Shown in pieces: positions 27,150-35,803 of a DNA stretch of 64,000 nt. The stretch comes from Bacteroides luti (GTDB taxonomy: Bacteria; Bacteroidota; Bacteroidia; Bacteroidales; Bacteroidaceae), in NCBI RefSeq assembly GCF_900128905.1, contig NZ_FQTV01000002.1, positions 186,001 through 250,000 of the forward strand, given 5' to 3'. The notes below the pieces were generated by a model, which had not been told where the DNA came from, made no database searches, and saw only the letters and a list, made by a program, of their open reading frames with translations. Each line of letters opens with the position of its first letter. Position 1 is the first letter of the stretch. The position numbers were made by a program, and so were the translations under genes.

Positions 27150-27332
27150 ATGAAACTTAAAAAAGAAGATTATGTTCTTGAGCATACCACTGATGGTGGG
27201 TATTACGCTTATCTTACCTGCAATATGCAATGTTGTGCTTATGGAGATACTCCAGATGAAGCATTGGAATATCTTCAGGAAGGTATAAACGAATATGTTA
27301 GTGATATGTATCTGGTGGAAGATTATGTATAA
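27150..27332 (+). CDS. Orphan HicB-like small protein
   Basis: A 60-residue protein starting 2 bp after the glycosyltransferase stop. The pattern of two beta strands with DGGYYAYLTCNMQCCAYGDTPDEALEYLQEGINEYV resembles the partly degraded RNase-H-like fold of HicB antitoxins (xGGYxAxxPxxxGCxxxGxTxEEAxxNLxEAI). No HicA toxin ORF is present on either side and no DNA-binding extension follows. It may be a solitary regulator, or a protein whose relation to HicB is purely structural. Confidence 0.6.
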   Translation: MKLKKEDYVLEHTTDGGYYAYLTCNMQCCAYGDTPDEALEYLQEGINEYVSDMYLVEDYV

Positions 27333-27371
27333 CTTTACAATTGTGTATCATAAATATAATTCTTACAACCA

Positions 27372-27420
27372 AATAGGATTTATAAATTTAATCAAAATTT
27401 ATAAATCCTATTTTTATTTT
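27372..27420 (+). terminator. Terminator after the HicB-like gene
   Basis: A perfect 18-bp stem (27372-27389 with 27395-27412) with a 5-nt loop precedes a T-rich tract. Confidence 0.8.
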
Positions 27421-27491
27421 TTTATCTTTGTTCTAAGTTTAAATATAAAGAACACAAACTAAAATCATAAAATAAGGGACTTAAACTATTT

Positions 27492-28616
27492 ATGTGGGAT
27501 TTTTATTCAGATACAATTTTTGCTGCAATAATTGTTTGCTTCTTAACAGCTATTTATCTTTTTGCAAGACGGGATGAGGGTGAGCGTTCACGAATCTTTT
27601 TATCAGTTATTATCTTTTTTTCAGTATTGAATTACATTCCTCGTTATTGGGATGCTACTCATGGAATGGTTCCAATGTTAGTGGTATCTGTTCCAGTGCT
27701 TTTAATAGCCTTATTTATGATCACATCTTATATAATCTATCCCATAGAAGTTGTTTCACCCGGCTGGCTAAATTTTAAGAATATTGTTTTGCTATATACT
27801 CCTGTTGTAGCGCTATATGTAATATGGCTAATTACATTGTGGAGTGGAGTTAAGTATACTAATTATAGCTCATTGCAAGAAATGCTCCCCTATATAACGG
27901 AATTTAATGTGTGGTTTCGGTTTATATTATGCTTATTGATACTGTGTCCTGTATTCTTCATTTTTTTTGTGCCTTACACTAAAAAATATTGTAATGTAGA
28001 CAATAGGTGGAAGTGGATATACATGATTATTTTTTCAATAAACACGATTGCCTTTTTATGGATATTATGGGATAGGAGTTTAATTTCCAGCACATTATAT
28101 TATTATATCAGCGTAGGATGCAGTTTGCTAATAGCTTATAGAGAATTATCAACCCGCTTTATCCGAAATCCGATGTCTGAAAGTCCTTTTCCTGAAATGC
28201 CAAGTAAAGTTTTCGAGGAAGCACCATATAATTCGAGCGAAGTTGATACTCCTTATGATGAACTAGAAAATAACAATTCCGAACTTTTTTGTAGGCTGGA
28301 TGAATATATGAAGAAAAATGCGGCATGGCGAGATCCGGAACTTACTTTAAACAACCTTTCATCAATAATGAATACTAACCGAACCTCTCTTTCACTGGCT
28401 ATCCAGAAAAGTGAATACGGGAATTACACTACATATATAAACAAATTGCGCTTCGACGATTTTGTATATTGTGTAACATCTAATTGTTCAGGTAATTTTC
28501 AGCAGGCTTTTTACGATGCAGGTTTCCGCTCACGTGCTACTGCTTTGCGTAATTTCCGCCAAATAACAGGTATGACGCCTACAGAATATTTTATGAAAAT
28601 GGGAACTGAAGATTAA
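27492..28616 (+). CDS. AraC-family regulator with N-terminal transmembrane domain
   Basis: A 374-residue protein. About six to seven hydrophobic helices lie within residues 8-215, then a linker, then an AraC-type helix-turn-helix at about 275-372 (ELTLNNLSSIMNTNRTSLSLAIQ for the first helix pair, QQAFYDAGFRSRATALRNFRQITGMTPTEYF for the second). Proteins with this layout are common in Bacteroidales and are thought to link a membrane signal to nearby promoters. The ligand and target genes are unknown; no dedicated partner gene is adjacent. TATCTTTG at 27423-27430 could be its -7 element. Confidence 0.85.
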   Translation: MWDFYSDTIFAAIIVCFLTAIYLFARRDEGERSRIFLSVIIFFSVLNYIPRYWDATHGMVPMLVVSVPVLLIALFMITSYIIYPIEVVSPGWLNFKNIVLLYTPVVALYVIWLITLWSGVKYTNYSSLQEMLPYITEFNVWFRFILCLLILCPVFFIFFVPYTKKYCNVDNRWKWIYMIIFSINTIAFLWILWDRSLISSTLYYYISVGCSLLIAYRELSTRFIRNPMSESPFPEMPSKVFEEAPYNSSEVDTPYDELENNNSELFCRLDEYMKKNAAWRDPELTLNNLSSIMNTNRTSLSLAIQKSEYGNYTTYINKLRFDDFVYCVTSNCSGNFQQAFYDAGFRSRATALRNFRQITGMTPTEYFMKMGTED

Positions 28617-28741
28617 AAAAAATCATCTCCCACTTGCTACTAAATATATGTTAATGGGTTGGCTTTTAATTAAATATGTTGGTGAAAGATAAATTTTTAT
28701 ACATTTTATCTTCCACTAATGTTTGGCATCTGCTACTTGAT

Positions 28742-29476
28742 TTACGGTTTTTTAATGTCTTCTTGTTGTAGCGTAGGTGTCATAGCCTTTATTTCTAATT
28801 GAATTCTTGCTCTTTGTATATTGTCGTTTACTTTTTCTATTAATTTTTTGTTTCCACTTCTTTTAAGGAAGTTTATTTCGTCTTGATCCATATTTTGCCA
28901 TATTATTCCAAGACTCTGATCTTCCCTAAGCATTTTACTGGTAATAAAGGTTTTCATCATAGTTAGATTGTATTCCCTGCTTAAAACTTCTCCTAATGCA
29001 TATCCTTCTCTTAAAGCAGATTCTGCTATATTGTCTCTACGTGCAATTATACCATCGAAATTATTCTTGAAAAATTGGATAATCACTTCTTCTGTTGTTA
29101 ATGAATTGTCTTTTAGCTGACGAGAACGATAACGGGAAAAGAAGTGTGGCGGATAGACTGTTATCAGCATATCGAATGATCCCATATCTTTTCTATAAAC
29201 ATATACTCCTTCGGGCGTATTTACGGTAAGCAGAATAACACAGGATGCATCATGCGCAAGTTTTTTATCAATAGCATAATACATAATTATCCAACGATTT
29301 TGTCGTTTACTAGTATAATAGACAGGATTGAAGATAATAGGAAATTTAGTCGTTTTTAGTATTGCTCTTTTAGCTCTTTTATCATACACTTTTATTAAAT
29401 GTGGTAAAAGAAGATTGTTCATGTCATAAAAAAACTCTTCTTGCATTTGTTTGTATGTCATGGTATGTGTAAGCAT
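28742..29476 (-). CDS. Conserved hypothetical protein of unknown function
   Basis: A 244-residue soluble protein that I do not recognise. It has no signal peptide or membrane segment. The central part is beta-rich (RQNRWIIMYYAIDKK, SCVILLTVNTPEGVYVYRKD), followed by basic and helical stretches and a Lys/Arg-rich C-terminal half. The start is uncertain: Met1 (29476), Met6 (29461) and Met11 are all possible. It stands alone between the AraC regulator and the HU-HIG gene, at the left edge of the accessory region. Composition and codon use look native. Confidence 0.7.
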   Translation of the reverse strand: MLTHTMTYKQMQEEFFYDMNNLLLPHLIKVYDKRAKRAILKTTKFPIIFNPVYYTSKRQNRWIIMYYAIDKKLAHDASCVILLTVNTPEGVYVYRKDMGSFDMLITVYPPHFFSRYRSRQLKDNSLTTEEVIIQFFKNNFDGIIARRDNIAESALREGYALGEVLSREYNLTMMKTFITSKMLREDQSLGIIWQNMDQDEINFLKRSGNKKLIEKVNDNIQRARIQLEIKAMTPTLQQEDIKKP

Positions 29477-29626
29477 AATATAATGTGGCTGTTTCTGTAT
29501 ATTAAATTAAGTTATGGTTTTCAATAGTTTATCTGAATTTGAAATGTGCATTTTTTGCACATTCCAAAGAACTAATAAAGAATGGAAAAGATTATTGATA
29601 GAGTATTTCACTATTCTTCGTCCCGC

Positions 29627-30229
29627 TTATTTCTTCTGAGCCCGTAGAAAAATCATCTGATTTCTGTGACCACTTGAAATGAGGATTCCCTGGTTTACAA
29701 ACTCTTTTAAATCCTTCATTGCATTATTCTTTAATAGCCCTGTAAGTTTTGTGTAGTCTGTCCGGGTGATGTAAGTATTCTCATCCAGATATTTATCAAG
29801 CAAACTTCTTCGTTCTTCTTCACTAAGCTTTGCCGATGTTTGGAACCCTCTGCTAGAACGTTCCAAATCTCCACGCGTATTTTTCTTAAGCCAGGCAGAA
29901 GCGCGAAAGTTTACATTATCAAATTCAACAGAAGCCGCGCGTATTTCATCCTTCTCCATTACCGGGCGAGCTTTTAGTTTGGCCGAAAAATAGCCAATAT
30001 TTCCAAGTTCCACATTATATCCATTCTTCAGATGAGTTGCCATTTTCTCAGCCAGCGCACTAATTGCGCCCTCAAGATCGGCTACAGTAAAAGTTGTTCC
30101 CGAAGAGATATCCTCTAGCAATTCGCGCGAAGTAATTGTTCCTTTCGATACGATGCGTGCGTATAATGGTTGTTTCTTTCCGTCTTTCTTAGGGTTTGGG
30201 TTCTCTCTTAAATCATAGGTTGCTGCCAT
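29627..30229 (-). CDS. HU-HIG family DNA-binding protein
   Basis: A 200-residue protein of the Bacteroidetes HU/IHF-like family (HU-HIG). Residues about 10-125 carry the HU fold: YARIVSKGTITSRELLEDIS, then the helix LEGAISALAEKMATHLKNGYNVELGNIGYFSAKLKA and a basic arm. A C-terminal extension (about 130-200) looks like a winged helix (NTYITRTDYTKLTGLLKNNAMKDLKEFVNQGIL). It probably binds or bends DNA. Many copies exist per genome and often accompany surface-glycan or accessory loci. The upstream region holds a four-unit 22-bp repeat array. Confidence 0.85.
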   Translation of the reverse strand: MAATYDLRENPNPKKDGKKQPLYARIVSKGTITSRELLEDISSGTTFTVADLEGAISALAEKMATHLKNGYNVELGNIGYFSAKLKARPVMEKDEIRAASVEFDNVNFRASAWLKKNTRGDLERSSRGFQTSAKLSEEERRSLLDKYLDENTYITRTDYTKLTGLLKNNAMKDLKEFVNQGILISSGHRNQMIFLRAQKK

Positions 30230-30274
30230 AGTATTTTATTTAGTTAATTATTAGATTTTTACTTCAGAACTAAG

Positions 30275-30362
30275 TAAGCCTTCGGCCGAGAACCGATAAG
30301 CCCTCGGTCGAGAACTTATGGGTCTTTATTCATGAACTCATAGGCACTCTGTCGAGGGCTTA
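30275..30362. repeat. Array of four 22-bp imperfect repeats upstream of the HU-HIG gene
   Basis: Units begin at 30275, 30297, 30319 and 30341. Units 1 and 2 share 17 of their first 19 bases around a CTCG/CGAG palindrome, unit 4 keeps about 14 of 19, and unit 3 is strongly degraded but keeps GAAC in register. The outer units also form a 13-bp inverted repeat (30272-30284 with 30353-30365). The array lies 46-133 nt upstream of the HU-HIG start codon. Confidence 0.7.
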
Positions 30363-30365
30363 CTT

Positions 30366-30667
30366 ATATTCTTTTACAAATATAGTAAAACTATTTCATT
30401 TATGCAAATGTGTCTATAGTTGCTTATGATTCATTGCTTTAGATGAATTATATTTCCTGAAAGAAGTTGTAAAGACAATATTTGATACTGATACATGTAA
30501 GAATGTAGAATACAATAGCAGATGTAACTGTTTAGTGGTAGATAAACGAGATTTAGTAGCAGATGATTTTGTATCTGCCACTAGTTGAAAGTGCTTACTG
30601 TAAGGCTTTTTGTTTGTTTTGGTGGTAGATGTGGGAGATGATTTTGCGAAAATGTTTTTTTTCTAGG
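30366..30667. other. AT-rich intergenic stretch with no recognisable gene
   Basis: About 300 bp between the repeat array and a decayed reading frame. I see no convincing ORF, RNA gene or promoter pair here. Confidence 0.5.
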
Positions 30668-30880
30668 TTATTTTGATTTACCTAACCATAAATTCAACCT
30701 AGCTTCAATTTCTCTCGAAGGTAATCTGTTGTTTATGCTACTTAGCTCAGCTAGTTTTTTACCGGCAATATGCAATATTCTCCATTATACTAAGCTTAGT
30801 GACAATTTCAATTCTTGAATTGGAGCATTAAGTAATACTGATGCTTTTGATAATGAAATTCTTCTTACATCATATCTCAT
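30668..30880 (-). pseudogene. Possible decayed short gene with internal stop
   Basis: One minus-strand frame reads from an ATG at 30880 through 31 codons, meets a TAA at 30785-30787, and continues in the same frame for 38 codons to a TAA at 30668. The second half (beginning WRILHIAGKKLAELSS and ending WLGKSK) has protein-like composition, as has the first (MRYDVRRISLSKASVLL). This suggests a small gene broken by one nonsense change, but I do not recognise the family and chance cannot be excluded. Confidence 0.3.
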
Positions 30881-30905
30881 TCTCCAAAACCTTAAATATG
30901 ATTTT

Positions 30906-31961
30906 CTACTTTTTTAATCCTAGCAATTCTTGTAAGGCTTCAATTTTTACAGAGAATTTATTTATGCAAGTTAGTTGCTTTTTGGTTAATCCTTTAATAT
31001 TTAACCCACATTCATAACAGAATTTGGTATCTGCATCATTTTTGTGTCCATTTGGGCATAAATATTTTTCTTCTCTCTTTGAAAATAACCCTTTCACAAT
31101 TTCAATTTTGCCTTTATCAGGAATATTAGTAATAGCATCAACTAAATCCTGCATCAAGACTATATCCTTATCTGTATAATAATCTTTATCAGATTCTAGT
31201 AAATTAATAGCGATATTAATTTTATAATTTCTGATAATATCAATAATACCCTTTGCATCAAATAACTTATTCCGAATGATAAGGTCAGCAACAGCTCTAT
31301 CATTTGTTCCGTTTAACTTACTATATGCAAGATCTATTTGGAGTTTTTTATTTAGTCTGATATAGTATTGCGGGAAGTTTTTAAAAAGTGATTTTTCTTC
31401 TTCTGTCATCATCTCGGCTGATTTTTTACCTGTTAAAAGAAATAAATCAAATAGTTTCTCTGAAATTTCCGGAACATCATATACTGCTAATAAATTCCAT
31501 TCTTCTTCAGATGGGAATGCACCTTTAGTTATATTACTGGTAAGTATTTTTTTAAGATATTCTTTATTTAGTGCATCAGCAGATATTTGCCCTATAGATT
31601 TTATGTTTGTTGCATCAGTCTCAGCTATATCAATTTGGGCTGCTGTACCAATTGCAGAAATCATAAACATTGATTTACTCTTACCTGATATTTCATCAAA
31701 GTCAATGTTTAATCCTATTATGCAATTTGCTCCAAGACTTACAGCCTTTTTAGATAATTCATCAATTGCTTCTTTATATATTATTTGAAGTTTGTTTTGA
31801 TATGTGTTAGAGAATCCTCCAAAAAAATCAGTAAATGATGCTGCAAAGTCAGAAAAAAAATTCGTACCAAGTACTACATTGGTAGATATTATACCCATAT
31901 ATTCTTTAATGTTAGCATTTTCTACTGTGTTAGTAGTAGTTATTAAAATATTTCTGTTCAT
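30906..31961 (-). CDS. YbjQ/UPF0145-like domain protein with C-terminal zinc ribbon
   Basis: A 351-residue soluble protein. Residues about 1-110 match the YbjQ/UPF0145 heavy-metal-binding-like domain (ILITTTNTVENANIKEYMGIISTNVVLG at the start, then KAVSLGANCIIGLNIDFDEI). The middle (about 125-290) is helical and unrecognised. Residues about 302-320 form a zinc ribbon (LCPNGHKNDADTKFCYECG). YbjQ proteins normally stop after about 105 residues, so this is an extended fusion. The function of the family is not established. It stands alone in the accessory region. Confidence 0.7.
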   Translation of the reverse strand: MNRNILITTTNTVENANIKEYMGIISTNVVLGTNFFSDFAASFTDFFGGFSNTYQNKLQIIYKEAIDELSKKAVSLGANCIIGLNIDFDEISGKSKSMFMISAIGTAAQIDIAETDATNIKSIGQISADALNKEYLKKILTSNITKGAFPSEEEWNLLAVYDVPEISEKLFDLFLLTGKKSAEMMTEEEKSLFKNFPQYYIRLNKKLQIDLAYSKLNGTNDRAVADLIIRNKLFDAKGIIDIIRNYKINIAINLLESDKDYYTDKDIVLMQDLVDAITNIPDKGKIEIVKGLFSKREEKYLCPNGHKNDADTKFCYECGLNIKGLTKKQLTCINKFSVKIEALQELLGLKK

Positions 31962-32207
31962 ATATTAGTTTTTAAGATTTCAATTAATACAAACCATTCT
32001 TTGTTTATGAGCAAAGTTTTAATAAATTTGACGGTAATCTTCTTTGTTAACAAATATATATGTTTTATTTTAATAGTAAATCATAAGGACTGTTTTTCTG
32101 TTACTTCTAAAGTGTGTTTTCTAATCCTTTATTGATTTGTTGGCAGTTATCCACATTTATTGGATAACTGGATACTTGATATTTGTTACATTATTTATTT
32201 TGTAAAG

Positions 32208-32966
32208 TTAGTTGTTTGATTCAATAGATTTTAAGATCCTTCCATCTTCCGTTTTCCATTCAGTCAATCCGTTAGCGCTTCTACCCATAACAATTGCTGC
32301 TGCAGAAGAGGGGCTACTAAATAGGTAATCTTTAGTAAATACGTTCTGCTCTATGATCTTATTTTTAATCAAAGTACTTCTTAACTTTTCCCAATTTTGA
32401 GGAAATGAGTTTGTAGTAGAGTCTGCAATAGCAGAATCTTTGAACACAACAAAACCGTCAGAAGTACTTTGTCCGGTAGCATTTGCACCTCTTGCTGCTT
32501 TTATATAAAATGTATTCTTTTCTTCTTCTTCTTTATTGATACTAGCTTTTCTTAGTGGTTCAAATATTTTAAAACCTAAAGAATTTACCAGAAGCTTAAT
32601 ATTCTCAATAAATTCCTCCATTTCTGATTGGTCTGATTCAGATATACTAGATTTCGTTGGTGAATTTGAATTGGTTAAATTATATCTATCAGTGTCTTTT
32701 GCTATTTCATATAATCTGCTTTCTAAGTATTTTACATGAGCTTTATTAAGATTATTATCCATGCTTATAAAAGTAATAGCTTCGTTCCAGAAATCTTTTT
32801 GTGCGAGATGGTTTTCCAATCTATTTCTTATACCTTCAGCTTCACCAATATAGGCAAGATCTTTTTCTTCTATATTGTCAGTTCTTCCAAATAAGATGTA
32901 TACTCAAGTGTTGTCTAGGTCTGGCCTATTTGCTGATTCTTTAATAAGTTTTCTTGGTAACTTTAC
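32208..32966 (-). pseudogene. GIY-YIG nuclease / DUF4357 family gene, truncated and with in-frame stop
   Basis: The open part (32208-32819, TTG start) encodes 203 residues that match the middle and DUF4357 C-terminus of GIY-YIG proteins: KDFWNEAITFIS, NKAHVKYLESRLYEIA, then ARGANATGQSTSDGFVVFKDS. Reading the same frame upstream restores the missing GIY-YIG core, VYILFGR...LAYIGEAEGIRNRLENH, but a TGA at 32904-32906 stands where a Gly codon (GGA) is expected before VYIL. The first 40 or so residues of the family are absent because the frame runs into the end of the AbiEii gene. The gene is therefore probably dead, unless the TGA is a sequencing error and a shortened protein is made. Confidence 0.75.
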
Positions 32967-33793
32967 TCAAACCGAATCATATTCACTAATTGCATAAAAT
33001 AGTCTGCAGACCAGATATCCATTTCTTGAGGATTCTTTATAAAAGGTTTCACATCAGCCTTTACCATTTCAATGTTAGTATGGGCAATCTTTTCATTGAG
33101 TAATGATTTAAAATTGTCTTGCGTCAATTCACCCTCCTTTAGTGAACCAAATTGATCTGTTCGTTCGCAGAGATGTTTGAAGTCCAGTGTAACATTGTTA
33201 CGGACATACCATTCAAAGTCATACCAGTCACGTCCCTTTACCCGGTTTTTCCAGTTACGGAAAAGAAGTGCGTGCATCTTGCCCGCATACAGATTGGGCA
33301 ATGTGTAGCAACGAGTCATAAATGAATAGGGTAGAAGTAACAGTTTGGACTCAGTTGAGAAACCCAACGGGGGATTTATATCTACCTCTATTTTAATCTT
33401 TATAGCATGTTCTGTTGTAAACTGTAAATTGTATATAGCGGTATCGTCCTTTAGAAAAGCCGATTCAACATTGCTTTCATTTTTCTTTATCTTTCTATTG
33501 ATTACCACATTTCGCCCCAAAGCTTTGAATTCATTAATGATAGATTCAAAGTAGTTTTCAAGCATAAAACTTTCATCTGATTGCAATAATGAGAAGTCCA
33601 TATCTTCTGAAAACCGTTGAACTCCGTGAAAGATACGTAAACAAGTGCCACCATAAAATGCTGCTTTATCAAAGAATCCGCCTCGATGTAATCCTGCAAG
33701 TGTAACCTGTTGCATTACTTCGTGTAGTGCATTGGTATAGTCGTTATTGGTTTGTATCTCGTAACGAGACATCATTTGATCAAATAGATTCAT
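32963..33793 (-). CDS. AbiEii-family nucleotidyltransferase toxin
   Basis: A 276-residue nucleotidyltransferase of the AbiEii/AbiGii family. The key motif FYGGTCLRIFHGVQRFSEDMDFSL (about residues 47-70) holds the GGT/S and the DxD metal ligands. Family members of this kind act as toxins of type IV (AbiE) systems that cause growth arrest and abortive phage infection, by modifying tRNA or another nucleotide substrate. The antitoxin gene lies upstream and overlaps by 14 bp. The open frame and motifs are intact, so the pair should be active. Confidence 0.88.
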   Translation of the reverse strand: MNLFDQMMSRYEIQTNNDYTNALHEVMQQVTLAGLHRGGFFDKAAFYGGTCLRIFHGVQRFSEDMDFSLLQSDESFMLENYFESIINEFKALGRNVVINRKIKKNESNVESAFLKDDTAIYNLQFTTEHAIKIKIEVDINPPLGFSTESKLLLLPYSFMTRCYTLPNLYAGKMHALLFRNWKNRVKGRDWYDFEWYVRNNVTLDFKHLCERTDQFGSLKEGELTQDNFKSLLNEKIAHTNIEMVKADVKPFIKNPQEMDIWSADYFMQLVNMIRFE

Positions 33794-34418
33794 TGCTTAA
33801 TAGGTTATATAATAGCATTAATTCGGGTTTCCTTTTGTTGCTGATAGTTGCACATGCTTTGATGATCTCTAGATTTGCATTTTCCAGGGCAGATAAATCA
33901 ACTCTTAAATCTTCTTCCAAAAAGATCTGCATTGCTTTAACGGATTGTATTCTTATTCCCTTTGTGGAAATAATCATATCGCACAATGCTTTTTCGGGTG
34001 TGGCTATAACAAACGCATATTTGTTTTCATAAATCTCTTGTCGCAATCCAATAGAATAATAACTGGGGTTTATCTGTATATAATCAAAATGGCCTAGTGG
34101 GGTAGCAAAGTTTTTACTTCGCTTTAAAGATGCTGATTTTACAGTGTAAACTCTCTCGGGGATTATTTTATAAAAGGACAAGGCGCTTTCAAAAGATACA
34201 TAAGATGGGCCATAAAGATGGTTTGCAATTAGTTCAGTAGATAAAGGTTGCCCATGTACTTTAGGTGTTACTACAAACATTCCTCTCTTTAACCTTACCA
34301 GATATCCGGCTTCTTCCATACGCATAACCTTATCCTTGGGTGATTTGTAATCTCCCAAAGTAGAGATCAGTGTACTGAAGTCTATCGGTATGATGCCAAA
34401 TTGCTTTAGAATATCCAT
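33780..34418 (-). CDS. AbiEi-family antitoxin / transcriptional regulator
   Basis: A 212-residue protein with an N-terminal winged helix (about residues 12-55: STLISTLGDYKSPKDKVMRMEEAGYLVRLKRGMFVV) and the C-terminal AbiEi domain (GPSYVSFESALSFYKIIPERV, then ATPEKALCDMI). AbiEi proteins repress their own promoter and neutralise the paired toxin. Its 3' end overlaps the toxin start by 14 bp (33780-33793), the normal order for type IV systems. No operator repeats are obvious in the 90 bp upstream. Confidence 0.88.
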   Translation of the reverse strand: MDILKQFGIIPIDFSTLISTLGDYKSPKDKVMRMEEAGYLVRLKRGMFVVTPKVHGQPLSTELIANHLYGPSYVSFESALSFYKIIPERVYTVKSASLKRSKNFATPLGHFDYIQINPSYYSIGLRQEIYENKYAFVIATPEKALCDMIISTKGIRIQSVKAMQIFLEEDLRVDLSALENANLEIIKACATISNKRKPELMLLYNLLSNESI

Positions 34419-34508
34419 ACGAACTTTGTTTTATAGGCTGTAAATATAGTAATTTCTGCATATATAATAGACTTTTTGTCGATTATCTGTGCAAAAATTG
34501 CTATAATC

Positions 34509-35678
34509 TTAGTAACTCATACCAAACTGCCAAAGCGGAATAACATTAGTATAGCCAAACTCAATATCATCCTTTACTACAAAACTATTTTCTATTCCTT
34601 GAATCTGCTTCTGCCCTTTGTTTTTGCCCCCAATTTCAAAAGTTATATTATCTATCAGAAAATCGGATATGGGAGATGTTATTACATCGTAGTTTACCTT
34701 GGTCTGATTAAAGAAAAAAGTTTCTCTTATATTACCAATATTGGGTGTGTCTTGGGCCAGATTATAAATCAGGTTTGTATTATCTAAATAAATCTTATCA
34801 ACTTTTCCTAATCCTCGGATACCTCCGGTGCTGTCACGTAGCTGTGCTATAAGTCCGGCTTCTTCAATGTAAAGGCAATAATCAGCAATACTATTGCGAC
34901 TTGCTCCAAGCATTGTGGCAATACTGCTTATATTTGGTTTAAAAGGTACACTCTTAGAAATGATTGCAAGCAATTGTTTTAGTTTCCGCCCTGTAGATAC
35001 ATTCATATCCGCGTATTGAGGAATATCCGATTCCAATGTTTGATTGATGATTTGCTGAATACGCAAGTCAAATTCATCTTCTTTTGCAAACGGATAATAA
35101 CCTTTTTTCAAATAGTCTTCGAAGAGAGGGAGTGGATGGTCAACACCAGGTATTTTTACTTTGTGAGTTAAAATATCCTGTAAGGTATATACATCTGCTG
35201 TAATGCCATGAAATAGTTGCAGGTATTCTCGAAAAGATAATCCTTGCATCTGGTACATTACAGCCCGACGGCTTAAATCAGATGCACCTTTATTTATATC
35301 CAACACGGATGAGCCGGTAAAAACAATCTTTAGTTCGGGGTGATAGTCATAAATAAGTTTCAGTTCTTTTGACCAATCCTTATATTTATGAATTTCGTCA
35401 ATGAATAGATATTTAATCCCCCTTTTTGTAAGCAGGTCTGCTAAATCAGTTAGCTTACTATCTGCAAAATAAAAATCTTCTGCAGTAACATACAAAGATT
35501 GGTCAGGATTCAGATCTTTTTTGATATGTTGCAGCACAAGGGTTGTTTTACCAACACCTCTTGGTCCGGTTAGCCCAATCATTCTGCTATTCCAGTTGAT
35601 TCTTGAATAGATATAGCGATGGAAATCTGTGTTCAGTTCTCGCAATAACTTGTGGAAGTGTTCGAATAGTTTATCCAT
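34509..35678 (-). CDS. AAA_14/DUF4143 ATPase
   Basis: A 389-residue P-loop protein. Residues about 35-160 are an AAA_14 domain with Walker A GPRGVGKTT, Walker B YLFIDEIH and a sensor FTGSS; a helical region with FREYLQ follows. Residues about 215-385 are DUF4143, which includes a winged-helix-like part (SIATMLGASRNSIADYCLYIEEAGLI). This family is widespread in anaerobes, often in many copies, and its function is not known. The gene is preceded by two perfect 19-bp palindromes, so it is probably tightly regulated. Confidence 0.85.
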   Translation of the reverse strand: MDKLFEHFHKLLRELNTDFHRYIYSRINWNSRMIGLTGPRGVGKTTLVLQHIKKDLNPDQSLYVTAEDFYFADSKLTDLADLLTKRGIKYLFIDEIHKYKDWSKELKLIYDYHPELKIVFTGSSVLDINKGASDLSRRAVMYQMQGLSFREYLQLFHGITADVYTLQDILTHKVKIPGVDHPLPLFEDYLKKGYYPFAKEDEFDLRIQQIINQTLESDIPQYADMNVSTGRKLKQLLAIISKSVPFKPNISSIATMLGASRNSIADYCLYIEEAGLIAQLRDSTGGIRGLGKVDKIYLDNTNLIYNLAQDTPNIGNIRETFFFNQTKVNYDVITSPISDFLIDNITFEIGGKNKGQKQIQGIENSFVVKDDIEFGYTNVIPLWQFGMSY

Positions 35679-35697
35679 GTCTTATAAATTTAGAGAA

Positions 35698-35705
35698 CAA
35701 ATATA
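35698..35705 (-). promoter_or_regulatory. Candidate -7 element of the AAA/DUF4143 ATPase
   Basis: On the minus strand this reads TATATTTG, 20 nt before the ATG. The nearest TTG is inside the first palindrome at a spacing of 23 bp, longer than usual. Confidence 0.45.
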
Positions 35706-35710
35706 TAAAT

Positions 35711-35765
35711 AATTGCACTATGATAGTGCAAAAAACAACAATAATTGCACTATCATAGTGCAATT
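35711..35765. promoter_or_regulatory. Twin palindromic operators upstream of the AAA/DUF4143 ATPase
   Basis: Two perfect 9-1-9 palindromes TTGCACTATnATAGTGCAA lie at 35713-35731 and 35745-35763. They differ only in the central base (G, then C), and their centres are 32 bp apart, about three helical turns. The proximal one covers the expected -33 region of the ATPase promoter. This is the arrangement expected for a dimeric regulator binding cooperatively on one DNA face. Confidence 0.7.
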
Positions 35766-35803
35766 GGACTAAATAGTATAAAAATAATTAGCTGTTATAT
35801 AAT

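Noticed and set aside
32144..32170. TTATCCACA at 32147-32155, a perfect DnaA box inside a 10-bp hairpin
   Set aside because: Only one box was seen and no cluster, AT-rich unwinding element or origin genes lie near; a chance match within a hairpin is more likely.
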